From Betaproteobacteria bacterium (GTDB taxonomy: Bacteria; Pseudomonadota; Gammaproteobacteria; Burkholderiales; SHXO01), in contig JANXRW010000031.1 in the NCBI GenBank assembly GCA_025356655.1, positions 1 to 64,000 of the forward strand: a stretch of 64,000 nucleotides of DNA, written 5' to 3'. This document shows, one piece after another, positions 1 to 8,334 of this stretch (position 1 is the first letter of the stretch; every line of letters starts with the position of its first letter). The position numbers were made by a program, and so were the translations under genes. Under the pieces are notes generated by a model. It saw only the letters and a program-made list of their open reading frames with translations, had not been told where the DNA came from and ran no database searches.

Positions 1-2
1 CA

Positions 3-776
3 GGGCCCACGCGGCAGCGCGTGGAAAGAGCCGAGGCACTGGCAGCAGACGCAGGGCCGGTGCTCCCCCAGCACGAGACCGTGGCGCAGGAGGCTGCGCC
101 AGCCCCGCTGGAGCCGATTGACCGCGCGGTTACGGCGCCGCGCAGCCGCACCGCCAGACAAGCCGTTGCCCCCTTGGCTGCGGCAACTGCGGTGCCGCCT
201 GTGCCTGCCCGGCACGGTACCGACGAGACTGCCATCCCCGTGGGGCCGGCCCTGCCGGTGGCGGCCATTGTGGCGCCCGCGCGTCGCCGGCCTGAGCCGG
301 TGCTTGCGCTGCCCGCGCTGCCGCCCGAGTCGCAGCGAGCGCCCCCGCCGGGCCTTGACGATGTGCAACTGCGCGTAATCGCGGTTCCCGGGCGCCCGCA
401 CCGTCACGGTCGGCCGGGACCCGCACCGCTGGAGGACCTGGACGCTGCCGTGCCCGCCTGGAGTCCGGATGTGTTGGAGGGTTTCATCGGCACCTTGTCC
501 ACCCGGCTGGGCCGAGAGTTCTCCGACCGGGATTATCCGATGGTGGCGAGAACCAAGGGCTGGGAGGGACTCACCGTGATCCAACTCTCCTACAGGGCCG
601 ATGGCAAGCTGCTGGGGGTTCGTCTGACCGCCAGCAGCGGCCATGACCTGCTCGACCGGCTGGCCTTGGACAAACTCTCGCGCGCGCGCCTGCCGGATCT
701 TCCCGCCGATCTCCGCGCCCGCATCACCAAGTTGCAGGTTCCCATACGCTTCGTGTTGCGGGGCCCGGGTCGCTGA
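3..776 (+). CDS. TonB C-terminal-like domain protein, 5' end outside window
   Basis: The reading frame is open to the left edge, so the gene probably begins upstream; the first possible start inside is GTG at 21. Counted from that GTG, residues 1-150 are low-complexity, rich in Pro, Ala and Arg, like the periplasm-spanning linker of TonB-type proteins. The last 100 residues contain a compact segment (YPMVARTKGWEGLTVIQLSY ... ASSGHDLLDRLAL) that resembles a TonB C-terminal domain, where a strand-rich unit is followed by a positional helix. I infer an energy-transducing or TonB-like periplasmic protein. No ExbB/ExbD genes adjoin it here; the exbBD-tonB set at 41-42.7 kb is separate. The domain call rests on pattern similarity only, and the linker is of little diagnostic value in such GC-rich DNA. 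Confidence 0.55.
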   Translation, partial: GPTRQRVERAEALAADAGPVLPQHETVAQEAAPAPLEPIDRAVTAPRSRTARQAVAPLAAATAVPPVPARHGTDETAIPVGPALPVAAIVAPARRRPEPVLALPALPPESQRAPPPGLDDVQLRVIAVPGRPHRHGRPGPAPLEDLDAAVPAWSPDVLEGFIGTLSTRLGREFSDRDYPMVARTKGWEGLTVIQLSYRADGKLLGVRLTASSGHDLLDRLALDKLSRARLPDLPADLRARITKLQVPIRFVLRGPGR

Positions 777-875
777 GCGAGGAGTCCGCCGCGCGTGTTT
801 GGGCGACAGCCAGGAACAGCAAACCCGGTGCGCTGCGCCAACGGCGCGCGCAGGGCACCGCTGGCACGCATGGCC

Positions 876-2045
876 TCAGGGTCGCTTGTCCTCGGCGATC
901 AGCAGGCGCACGATGCGCTCGTTCATCATCTCGATAGTCCCGTCGGCGAAAGCGGTGGCTTTGGCGCAGGCGAGATGGCGCGATAGCGGCAGGTCCGGTT
1001 CGAGGCCGTTAGCCCCCATGACCTGCATACAGGACGCGATGGCGGTGAGCGCAGTTTCGCCCGCGAACTTCTTCGCCATTGCTGCCGCGGCCTGGGGGTC
1101 GGCGCCGCTGTCGATCAGCCGCGAGGCCCGGTAGGTGAGCAGCCGCAAGGCCTCGAGGTTGGTGGCGACGTCAGCCAACTTCCAGGCGAGCCCCTGATGG
1201 TCCACGAGCCGCTTGCCGAAGGCGCGACGCTGGCGGCCGTGCGCGATGGCGAACTCTAGTGCTGCTTCGATCATCCCCGCGTTCATGGCTGCCACGTGGG
1301 TGCGTGCCCGGTTCACGCCCGCCATGGCCTGCTTGAAGGCCTCTCCCGGGGCGTAGAGCAGGCGCTCCCCAGGGACGCAGCACCCCTGCAGGGTGATTGC
1401 CCCCAGCGCCATGGCGCCCAGCCCCAGCATCCCGGCGCGGGGTTGCCGAAAAAACCCTGCGTCGGTGTCGCGGAGGACGAAGCAGCCGATGCCGCGCGCG
1501 CCCTCGGCCGCTTCGGTGCGCGTGAAGGTCACGACGACCCCGGCGATGTTTGCGTTCGAGACCCAGTCCTTGCGTCCGTCGAGCACCCAGCCGTCCGTGA
1601 CCTTTCGTGCCAGCGTGGAGATATTGGCGAAGTCGCTACCCGCGCCCGCTTCGGTCATCGCGGTGCACCCGATCAGGTCGCCGCAGATCATCGCGGGTAA
1701 CAGTTCGTCGCACAGCCCGGGCTCGCCCGAGTCGCTGATCCGCGCCATGGCGTTGTGGTGGTTGATGAGCGCGAAGGCGAAGGGGAGGTCCACCTTCGCC
1801 AACTCCTCGGCGACGCGCACCTTGGTCGAGAAACTAGCGCCGCGCCCACCGCGGGCCGTCGGCAACTCCACCGTGCCCAGGCCTGCTGCACATCCGTCGC
1901 GGAAGGCCGCCCGGGGGATGGCCCCGGCGCGGTCCCAGGCGGCGGCGTTCGGGGCAACGCGGTCACGGGCAAAGGTGCGCGCGCGCTCGACGAGCGTACG
2001 CTCCTGCGCCGACAGGGCGGCGTCAAATTCCTCAGATAGTTTCAT
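876..2045 (-). CDS. acyl-CoA dehydrogenase family protein
   Basis: A 389-residue flavoprotein predicted to oxidise an acyl-CoA to the 2-enoyl-CoA and pass electrons to ETF. Family features in order are an N-terminal helical domain, the FAD-binding stretch CTAMTEAGAGSD at about 128-138, the beta-domain strand WVLDGRKDWVSNA, and the C-terminal helical domain with GRQRRAFGKRL and QVMGANGLEPDLPL. ATG at 2045 is preferred over the GTG six bases upstream because GGGAG lies five bases before the ATG. The position that normally carries the catalytic Glu of the EGT motif reads FADGT (Asp368). An Asp base is known in cyclohexanecarboxyl-CoA-type dehydrogenases, so the enzyme may have an unusual substrate or be slow. 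It is divergent from the esterase gene at 2197. Confidence 0.9.
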   Translation of the reverse strand: MKLSEEFDAALSAQERTLVERARTFARDRVAPNAAAWDRAGAIPRAAFRDGCAAGLGTVELPTARGGRGASFSTKVRVAEELAKVDLPFAFALINHHNAMARISDSGEPGLCDELLPAMICGDLIGCTAMTEAGAGSDFANISTLARKVTDGWVLDGRKDWVSNANIAGVVVTFTRTEAAEGARGIGCFVLRDTDAGFFRQPRAGMLGLGAMALGAITLQGCCVPGERLLYAPGEAFKQAMAGVNRARTHVAAMNAGMIEAALEFAIAHGRQRRAFGKRLVDHQGLAWKLADVATNLEALRLLTYRASRLIDSGADPQAAAAMAKKFAGETALTAIASCMQVMGANGLEPDLPLSRHLACAKATAFADGTIEMMNERIVRLLIAEDKRP

Positions 2046-2196
2046 GAGCACTCCCGCTTCGATGGTCTCGGCGCCCTATTCTGCACGGTTTGGATCGGAC
2101 GCTGGGCGGCCATCACCGACCGCGGTGGGTTAGAATCGGCGCGCGCCCTCCGGGCGACGTTTGCAACGAGAGACCGCTTCCGGCAAGGAGTCACGC

Positions 2197-3165
2197 ATGC
2201 CCCTGGATCCCCAGGCCCAAGCCATACTGACGGCCGTACGCATCAACGCGGCCCCCGAGTTCTGGCAACTCACCCCCGACCAGGCGCGTGAGCAGTACGC
2301 GCTACGCGTCACCAAGCTTGAACTCAAGGCGCCGGTGCATCGAGTCACGGACCGCCACATCGAGGGGCCGGGGAGTGCAATCGCGCTGCGCATCTACGAT
2401 CCGCGCGAGGCCGCCGAGGGCGAGCGTCTGCCCGCGCTCGTGTTCTTCCACGGCGGTGGTTACGTCATTGGCAGCTTGGATACCCACGACTCCCTTTGCC
2501 GCCTGCTCTGTATGCAGGGCGACTGCCGGGTGATTTCCGTCAATTACCGCCTTGCCCCCGAGGCAAAATTCCCTGCTGCCGTGGATGACGCGGTGGCGGC
2601 CCTGCGCTGGATCGCCGGGCACCCGGCGGAACTGGGTATTGACCCGAAACGCATCGCCGTGGGCGGCGACAGCGCGGGCGCCAACCTCGCCACGGTTCTG
2701 GCCATCCTTGCTCGGGATTCGGGCGGACCCGCGTTGGCCTTCCAACTGCTGATCTATCCAGTCACCGCACCGGAGCCTGAGACGCCCTCCCACCGGCAGT
2801 TCGCCGAAGGCTACCTGCTCACGCGCAACACCATGACCTGGTTCTTCAAGCAATACCAGAGGACGCCCCGGGACTGCCAGGATTTCCGGTACGCCCCGCT
2901 GGTGACCGAGGACCTGTCCAATCTGCCGCCCGCGCTGATCCTCACCGCCGGGTATGATCCCCTGCGCGACGAGGGCGTGGACTATGCCAAGCGGCTGATC
3001 GAGGCCGGTAACCGCGTGGCCTTGACGAACTATGAAGGCATGGTGCACGGGTTCATTCTCATGGGCGGCGCGCTCGATGCCGCCCGGCGTGCCGTGGCGG
3101 AATGCGCCGCAGCGCTACGCCAGGTTTTCCGGGAGGCTGGGGCCGTTGACGGCCGCCAGCCCTAA
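2197..3165 (+). CDS. alpha/beta hydrolase, hormone-sensitive-lipase (family IV) esterase
   Basis: A 322-residue cytoplasmic esterase or lipase. The oxyanion motif HGGG is at 85-88, the nucleophile elbow GDSAG holds Ser159, the acid is Asp254 in AGYDPLRDEG, and the base is His284 in MVHGF. These are the complete catalytic set of the HSL family. The start is the ATG preceded by AAGGAG with six-base spacing; an in-frame TTG 36 bases earlier is ignored. The SDR gene at 3188 follows after 22 bases and probably shares its transcript, suggesting hydrolysis of an ester followed by alcohol oxidation. The actual substrate cannot be read from the sequence. Confidence 0.92.
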   Translation: MPLDPQAQAILTAVRINAAPEFWQLTPDQAREQYALRVTKLELKAPVHRVTDRHIEGPGSAIALRIYDPREAAEGERLPALVFFHGGGYVIGSLDTHDSLCRLLCMQGDCRVISVNYRLAPEAKFPAAVDDAVAALRWIAGHPAELGIDPKRIAVGGDSAGANLATVLAILARDSGGPALAFQLLIYPVTAPEPETPSHRQFAEGYLLTRNTMTWFFKQYQRTPRDCQDFRYAPLVTEDLSNLPPALILTAGYDPLRDEGVDYAKRLIEAGNRVALTNYEGMVHGFILMGGALDAARRAVAECAAALRQVFREAGAVDGRQP

Positions 3166-3187
3166 CCAACCATAGGGAGGAGGGACG

Positions 3188-3937
3188 ATGGGGAGTTTGG
3201 CGGGTAAGATCGCCTGGGTGACGGGCGCGGGCACTGGGATCGGCTTGGCTGGGGCACAGGCACTGGCGACCGAAGGCGCCCACGTGGTGCTCTCAGGGCG
3301 GCGCCTCGAGGTACTCGACGCGCAGGCGGCAGCCATCAAGGCCAAAGGCGGTAGCGCGCAGACGCTGGCGCTCGACGTGAACGATGCGGCGGCGGTGGCC
3401 GAGGCCGCGCGCACCCTACTGGCCGCACACGGGCGCATCGACATTTTGGTGAACAGCGCCGGGTTGAACAATCCGAAGCGGTCCTTCAAGGACCAGACCA
3501 TCGAGGGCTGGCGCGAGGTCTTGGGCATCAACCTCGACGGCACCTTCAACACCATCCACGCCGTGCTGCCGTCCATGCGCGAGCGGCGCGACGGACTGAT
3601 CATCAACGTGGCGTCCTGGGCCGGCAAATTCGACTCCAAGATGACGGGTGCGGCCTACAACGCCTCGAAGCACGCCGTGGTATCGCTTAGCGCCACCTTG
3701 AACATGGAGGAATGCGGCAACGGCATTCGTGCCTGCGCGCTGTGTCCGGCGGAAGTGGCCACTCCCATCATGGATCGGCGGCCCGTTCCCCCGAGTCCCG
3801 AGGAACGTGCGCGCATGCTGCAGCCCGAAGATCTTGGCCGCACCATCGCCTTCGTCGCCACCATGCCGCCCACGGTGTGCATTAACGAGATCATCATCAG
3901 CCCTACCTGGAACCGCATTTTCCTGGGCACTGTGTAG
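3188..3937 (+). CDS. SDR family oxidoreductase
   Basis: A classical short-chain dehydrogenase/reductase of 249 residues. The Rossmann glycine motif TGAGTGIG is at 12-19, NSAG at 89-92, the catalytic Ser143, and YNASK with Tyr157 and Lys161. A strong ribosome site (AGGGAGGAGGG) precedes the ATG. The C-terminus ends in IIISPTWNRIFLGTV, an 'xxISPT' ending typical of one SDR subgroup. It lies 22 bases downstream of the esterase and is probably co-transcribed with it. Cofactor preference (NAD or NADP) is uncertain. Confidence 0.92.
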   Translation: MGSLAGKIAWVTGAGTGIGLAGAQALATEGAHVVLSGRRLEVLDAQAAAIKAKGGSAQTLALDVNDAAAVAEAARTLLAAHGRIDILVNSAGLNNPKRSFKDQTIEGWREVLGINLDGTFNTIHAVLPSMRERRDGLIINVASWAGKFDSKMTGAAYNASKHAVVSLSATLNMEECGNGIRACALCPAEVATPIMDRRPVPPSPEERARMLQPEDLGRTIAFVATMPPTVCINEIIISPTWNRIFLGTV

Positions 3938-3963
3938 ATGCCCGAGGCCTGATCGAAGGGGCC

Positions 3964-3986
3964 GACGGGGACCTGAGGCCCCCGTC
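3964..3986. terminator. hairpin between convergent SDR genes
   Basis: GACGGGG (3964-3970) pairs perfectly with CCCCGTC (3980-3986) around a nine-base loop. It lies in the 60-base gap between genes converging from both sides, so it could terminate transcription in both directions. There is no T-run, so it is not a textbook intrinsic terminator. Confidence 0.4.
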
Positions 3987-3997
3987 CCGGGAAGCGA

Positions 3998-4858
3998 TTA
4001 AAGGCCGAAGGCGGCGCGCAACTGGGCGCCGCACTGGGCGTAGTGCGCGTTTTGCGAGCGCACGGGGTCACCGCTCAGGTTGTCGACCACCGTGCGCAGG
4101 GGCCGCTGGCCGAAGGGTGTCCCCACCAGCGCGAGGATGGCGTCAGCCACATCCTGGGGCTTGGGCGCCTGCGGGCTGGCGAAGAGCTGCCCCAGGCCTT
4201 CGCCCATGGCCTGGGGTTTCTTCGCCGCATCCCCATAGGCTTCCGCGATGTCGGCGTCCGCCGGTACCTGGGCGTTCGCGCCTACGTTGGTGGGATAGGC
4301 GCCCGGCTCGATCACCACGGAGTCCACGCCGAGGTCCTTGAGTTCCCCCTGCCAGGCCTCGGCCAATGCTTCAGTGGCGAACTTGGTGGCGGCGTAGGGA
4401 CCCATAAATGGGAGCGCCAAGCGGCCCAGGATGCTGGAGATCTGCACCAGCAGGCCGCTCTTCCGGGCGCGCATGTAGGGCAGCACGGCGCGGTTCACAC
4501 GCAGAGGACCGAAGACGTTGACGTCGAAGAGCGCCTGGACCTGGGCGACCGTGAAGCTCTCCGTGATGCCCATGGAAAACTGTCCCGCATTGTTTACCAC
4601 CACGTCGATCGCGCCGCCGGTCACGCCGGCCACGTGGGTCACGGCGGCCAGCACGGAGGCCTCGCTGGTGACGTCCATGTCCACCACCGCGATGCGGCCG
4701 CCCAGGCTGGCACCGCAGGCGGTGAGTTCAGCCGTAGCCACCGCGTTCTTCTCCGTGCTGCCGCGCACGCAGGCAAAGACGGTGTGGCCCGCTCGGGCCA
4801 AGGTTTCTACGGTAAGACGGCCGAAGCCGCTGTTAGCGCCCGTGACAATCACGTTCAT
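3998..4858 (-). CDS. SDR family oxidoreductase
   Basis: A 286-residue short-chain dehydrogenase. TGANSGFG is at 6-13, NNAG at 89-92, Ser141/142 in ISSILG, Tyr155 and Lys159 in YAATK. The Phe in TGxNSGFG and the long C-terminal extension (about 40 residues past the usual end) fit the retinol-dehydrogenase-like 'classical' SDRs often found as stand-alone oxidoreductases. The gene converges on the SDR at 3188. A plausible GGAG-type site (GCAAAGGAGC) precedes the ATG. Substrate unknown. Confidence 0.9.
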   Translation of the reverse strand: MNVIVTGANSGFGRLTVETLARAGHTVFACVRGSTEKNAVATAELTACGASLGGRIAVVDMDVTSEASVLAAVTHVAGVTGGAIDVVVNNAGQFSMGITESFTVAQVQALFDVNVFGPLRVNRAVLPYMRARKSGLLVQISSILGRLALPFMGPYAATKFATEALAEAWQGELKDLGVDSVVIEPGAYPTNVGANAQVPADADIAEAYGDAAKKPQAMGEGLGQLFASPQAPKPQDVADAILALVGTPFGQRPLRTVVDNLSGDPVRSQNAHYAQCGAQLRAAFGL

Positions 4859-5207
4859 CGAATAGTGCTCCTTTGCAGAGGTCGGGAAATGTTTGAGGGT
4901 GCAGGCCTGACGGGGCCGCGGGTCGCGTGAGATGTCGCGACCGGGTTACGCGGTGCCCTCGGCGCGCGCGAGCCCCGGCCCCTTAAAAACGCAGATGCCG
5001 CGCGCCATGGTACACCGGCGCTGTGCGGGCGCACGCGCGCGGTCCGCGGTCCTTCACTTGCCCGGATACTCGATCCTCACCGTTCCCTGTCGCGAGACCC
5101 GTTTGTTCCACCCGGCGGGTTGGCCAGTTCGTGCGAGGGCTGGCCGCCGAGAACACGCAAAAAGATGACCGGAGACCGCAATCGCTATGACGGTGTAACT
5201 ATTCCAA
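4859..5207. other. intergenic region, no supported gene
   Basis: This stretch of about 350 bases lies upstream of the minus-strand SDR and of the decayed PEP-CTERM gene. Short open frames exist but none has a ribosome site or a recognisable motif. It presumably contains the SDR promoter. Confidence 0.4.
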
Positions 5208-5724
5208 TTGCGCCGGAGTGGCGCCCGACTGTGCGCGGCCGCTTTGGTGCTGGGCTCGGACCTTTGTCAGCGACTCGCGCGTGGACGCGGCCGCGCCCGA
5301 GCCGAAGCGGTTGCGCGCTGGGACGACGCTATCCGTGTCACCGGGACGGGCTAAACGGGCGGCGGCTACCTCCCAGCGACCCTCGATATTTCCGGCACCA
5401 ACAGCGCCTTCGGGCGCAGCGGTCCAGGCCAGCGGCTTGCAGAGGGGGAACCTACGATCAGGCCGGCCCGTCCGTGGGCTTGGGCACGAGGGTGGCCCGC
5501 GGGCGCTACACCGGCCAGGGTCTGGCCAACGGATACAACTTTGGCCTCAGGGGAATGAAGCCATTGACCCTTGGCCACGACGCTATCGCTTCGGACGCTG
5601 GTTTCAACGACCTTGCAGCCGCCACCGGGCCAGTGCCTGAGCCTGCAACGACGTTACTCCTGGTCTCCTGGGTGTGGGCGGGCTGCCAGGGCGGGCGCGG
5701 GGGTTTCTCCGGGCGCGGTGCTGA
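5208..5724 (+). pseudogene. decayed PEP-CTERM sorted exported protein
   Basis: Pieces of one protein can be read by switching frames. First is a signal-peptide-like segment from about 5208 (LRRSGARLCAAALVLGSD). It runs on in frame to IRVTGTG, a TAA stop at 5352, then TGGGYLPATLDISGTNSAFG. The next frame gives TYDQAGPSVGLGTRVARG ... AGFNDLAAATGPVPEPATTLLL. A third frame gives LLGVGGLPGRARG, the hydrophobic and Arg-rich tail. The order spacer, VPEPAT, hydrophobic helix, basic end is the PEP-CTERM signal recognised by exosortase. At least one stop and two frameshifts break it, so it is probably dead. No exosortase gene is in the window. The following 280 bases up to 6001 show nothing. Confidence 0.45.
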
Positions 5725-6001
5725 GCGCACAACGGCGGGGTTGTAAACAGATCCCGCCGCGCTGCGGCGACTAAGCCATCCGGTAGAGCGTCTTCATTAC
5801 GGTCAAGCGCAGCGCAGGCGACTCGTCAAGCAACAGGCGCATCCGCGAAGATCCGCTGGCGTGCGGCGTCGAGCACTGAAATTGCGAGGCCGCGGGGTAA
5901 GGACGCAAGGTCTTCCTGGAGCGCCTCGCGTGGGCGAGCTTCCGTTCCGGTTGTGGCGGACACCGGCGCAGTGCGCCGGACGGCGCTAACTCGAGGTCGC
6001 A

Positions 6002-6997
6002 CTAAATCAACTTAACCAATTGCTTGCCCAGGTTCTCCCCCTTCAGCATGCCGATGAAGGCCTTTGGCGCCTGCTCCAGGCCCTCGGCGATGGTCTCACG
6101 ATAGGTGAGTCGGCCCTCCTGCACCAGTTGACCCAGGCGGCTGAGCGCACGGGCGTAAAGATCCGGCCGGTCGGTCACGATGAAGCCCTGCAGCCGCACG
6201 CGGTTGACCAACAGCGAGCGGATCATGCGCAGGCCGTAGGCTTCGGTGAGGTTGTAGTCGGCAATGAGTCCGCACAGCGCGATGCGCGAGAAGGGATTCA
6301 AGTGGCGCAGGACAGTGTCCATGACCACGCCGCCGACGTTTTCAAAGTAGCAGTCCGCGCCCGTCGGAAGGGCCCGCTTCAGGTCCTCATGGAGTTGGCC
6401 GGCCTTGTAGTCCACACAGGCGTCGAAGCCCAAGTCGCGCACGGCGTGCTCGCATTTGGCGGCGCCGCCGGCGATGCCCACCGTGCGGCAGCCCTGCAGC
6501 TTCGCCAACTGCCCCACGACGCTGCCCACCGCGCCGGTGGCGGCCGATACCAGCACCGTTTCGCCGGCCCTGGGCTGGCAGTGTTCCAACAGTCCGACCC
6601 AGGCAGTGGCTCCTGGCATGCCCACGCAGCCCAGGTAGGCCGATAGCGGGATCTGTGCGTCGACCTTTTGCAGCCCCTCCCCGGTGGAGATCGCATACGC
6701 CTGCCACCCCAGGTTGCCGACTACGCGGTCGCCCGCAGTGAATCGCGGGTGATGCGATTCCACCACCTCACCTACCGTACCGCCGGTCATCACATCGCCA
6801 ATCTGTACCGAGGCTGCGTAGGACTTCGAGTCGCTCATGCGCCCGCGCATATAGGGGTCAAGGGACAGGAAGTGGTTTCTCACCAGGAGTTCGCCGCCCC
6901 GGGGTTGCACGAGGGCCGTGCGCTCGATACGGAAGTTAGCCTCCTCCACCCAGCCGGTAGGACGGCTGGCGAGAAGCACGCGGGTGTTCATGGTCAT
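6002..6997 (-). CDS. NADP-dependent medium-chain oxidoreductase (curcumin/alkenal reductase type)
   Basis: A 331-residue zinc-free medium-chain dehydrogenase of the leukotriene B4 12-hydroxydehydrogenase/CurA group, which reduces activated C=C bonds with NADPH. Evidence includes the N-terminal LLVRNHFLSLDPYMRGRM segment diagnostic of this group, the nucleotide motif AATGAVGSVVG at 152-162, and the C-terminal GLEQAPKAFIGMLKGENLGK. The usual catalytic zinc cysteines are absent, as expected. ATG at 6997 is chosen because AAGGAG lies seven bases upstream; a second in-frame ATG is at 6991. It is divergent from the DUF1330 gene at 7156, and the two share a 158-base regulatory gap. Confidence 0.9.
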   Translation of the reverse strand: MTMNTRVLLASRPTGWVEEANFRIERTALVQPRGGELLVRNHFLSLDPYMRGRMSDSKSYAASVQIGDVMTGGTVGEVVESHHPRFTAGDRVVGNLGWQAYAISTGEGLQKVDAQIPLSAYLGCVGMPGATAWVGLLEHCQPRAGETVLVSAATGAVGSVVGQLAKLQGCRTVGIAGGAAKCEHAVRDLGFDACVDYKAGQLHEDLKRALPTGADCYFENVGGVVMDTVLRHLNPFSRIALCGLIADYNLTEAYGLRMIRSLLVNRVRLQGFIVTDRPDLYARALSRLGQLVQEGRLTYRETIAEGLEQAPKAFIGMLKGENLGKQLVKLI

Positions 6998-7079
6998 CGG
7001 ATATCTCCTTGTGGTGAGCGGCGCCCCCGAAGAGGTCGGCCGCGGTGCTGCCGGGCGCACCAAGCCACCCTGGGCGCAT

Positions 7080-7114
7080 GGCCCCAAGGCTCCAAGGCCC
7101 CAAGGCTCTATACT
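7080..7114 (+). promoter_or_regulatory. tandem 13-bp repeat followed by -10-like hexamer
   Basis: GGCCCCAAGGCTC occurs at 7080-7092 and again at 7096-7108, separated by CAA, giving a 16-base period. Directly after it is TATACT (7109-7114), a good -10 match about 42 bases before the GTG start of the DUF1330 gene. No -35 consensus is visible 17 bases upstream, so the repeats may be activator sites. This is inference from pattern only. Confidence 0.35.
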
Positions 7115-7155
7115 TCCTCGGACGGGAACGTACCCGGCGGGAGGAGGATCGATCT

Positions 7156-7485
7156 GTGGTGGCCTATGCGCTCAACGTGTTCAATTTGGTGCCGGGGCGG
7201 GAAGACGACTACCGGCGCTACAGTGTTGCAGCAGGCCGAATCATATACGGCCTGGGCGGGAAGGTCGTCGCGGCAGGTGAGCAACCCCTGCGGGAGATTC
7301 ACGGCGATGCCCAGCGTCGGCAGTTCATCGTCGTGGAGTTCCCCGGCGAGGCGGCTTTCCAGAACTTTCTGGATGCGGCGCAGGCGCAGGGCATTCATCC
7401 GCTGCGAGAGGATTCTACGAGCGAGTACATCTGGACGCTCTACCAGCCCTGGGATCTGCGTACTTGGGTGAAAGCCAATGACTGA
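7156..7485 (+). CDS. DUF1330-like small protein
   Basis: A cytoplasmic protein of about 110 residues with the alpha/beta barrel signature of the DUF1330/dimeric ferredoxin-like group. It has an opening strand ALNVFNLVPGRE, then YRRYSVAAGRIIYGLGGKVV, then the strand REIHGDAQRRQFIVVEFPGE with the helix AAFQNFLDAAQAQ. Initiation is at GTG 7156 or the adjacent GTG 7159, with GGAGGA a few bases upstream. It overlaps the next gene by eight bases, which implies translational coupling with the alpha/beta hydrolase. DUF1330 proteins have no settled function, and small members of this fold often act as monooxygenase- or isomerase-like catalysts. Confidence 0.75.
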   Translation: MVAYALNVFNLVPGREDDYRRYSVAAGRIIYGLGGKVVAAGEQPLREIHGDAQRRQFIVVEFPGEAAFQNFLDAAQAQGIHPLREDSTSEYIWTLYQPWDLRTWVKAND

Positions 7486-8194
7486 GGCCGCCCTGCGCAC
7501 GCCCTGTTTGCTACTGCCTGGCCTGTTGTGCGATCGGGCACTCTGGGGGCCCCAGTTGGTCGCGCTGGCGACGGTCGCTCACTGCATCGTGCCGGATCTC
7601 GGGCGCGACGACACGGTCGCGGGCATGGCACGCGCCGCCCTGGCGCTCGCGCCGCCGGGTCCCTTCGCGCTGGCTGGCCTGTCCATGGGTGGCTACGTGG
7701 CCCTGGAGATCCTGCGCCAGGCCCCCGGCCGGGTCGCGCGGCTGGCGTTGTTGGACACGCAGGCACGGCCCGACACGCCCGAGATCCGCGCCCGGCGGCA
7801 CGACCTCATACGCCTGGCCGAGAGCGCGCGCTCCTTTGCTCCCATCCACAAGCGGATGTTCCCGCTCCTCGTGCACCCGGACCGCCTGCAGGACCTAGAA
7901 CTTGCGCGCATCGTCGACGAGATGGCAGACCGCGTGGGCCTGGAGGGCTACCGGCGCCAACAGCAGGCGATCCTGGATCGCCCGGACAGCCGGCCCGATC
8001 TGCCCGCCATCGCCTGTCCCACACTGGTACTCTGTGGGCGCCAGGACCTGTTGACGCCGCTCGATGCCCACGAAGAAATGGCGTGCGCCATCCCCGGAGC
8101 CGTATTGGAAATCATCGAGCACTGCGCTCACCTGTCCACGCTGGAGTGCCCGGTCGAGGTCAACGCGGCGCTCAGGCGATGGCTCGAGCGCTAG
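7478..8194 (+). CDS. alpha/beta fold hydrolase
   Basis: A 238-residue serine hydrolase. The nucleophile elbow GLSMGG has Ser69, the acid is Asp190 in CGRQDLLTP and the base is His218 in HCAHLSTLE. The first strand CLLLPGLLCDRALWGPQL is typical of the pimeloyl-ACP methyl ester esterase-like group. The gene starts inside the end of the DUF1330 gene and ends 90 bases before a strong terminator, so the two form a short operon. Substrate unknown. Confidence 0.9.
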   Translation: MTEAALRTPCLLLPGLLCDRALWGPQLVALATVAHCIVPDLGRDDTVAGMARAALALAPPGPFALAGLSMGGYVALEILRQAPGRVARLALLDTQARPDTPEIRARRHDLIRLAESARSFAPIHKRMFPLLVHPDRLQDLELARIVDEMADRVGLEGYRRQQQAILDRPDSRPDLPAIACPTLVLCGRQDLLTPLDAHEEMACAIPGAVLEIIEHCAHLSTLECPVEVNAALRRWLER

Positions 8195-8283
8195 CCGGGA
8201 GGAAGGCGAAACGGCGCTGCTGCCCGGGCATGCCCGCTGGAATTGACCCCCTCCGGGGCCCATGCTATAAACCCCAGCCCCAT

Positions 8284-8311
8284 GGGTCCCCGAGAGGGGG
8301 CCCTTTTTTTT
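8284..8311 (+). terminator. intrinsic (rho-independent) terminator
   Basis: GGGTCCCC (8284-8291) pairs along its whole length with GGGGGCCC (8296-8303, one G-T pair) around the tetraloop GAGA and is followed by eight T residues. It ends the DUF1330/hydrolase transcript and separates it from the aminotransferase gene at 8335. Confidence 0.88.
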
Positions 8312-8334
8312 CATTGCGTTCCTGAGGAGTTGAG

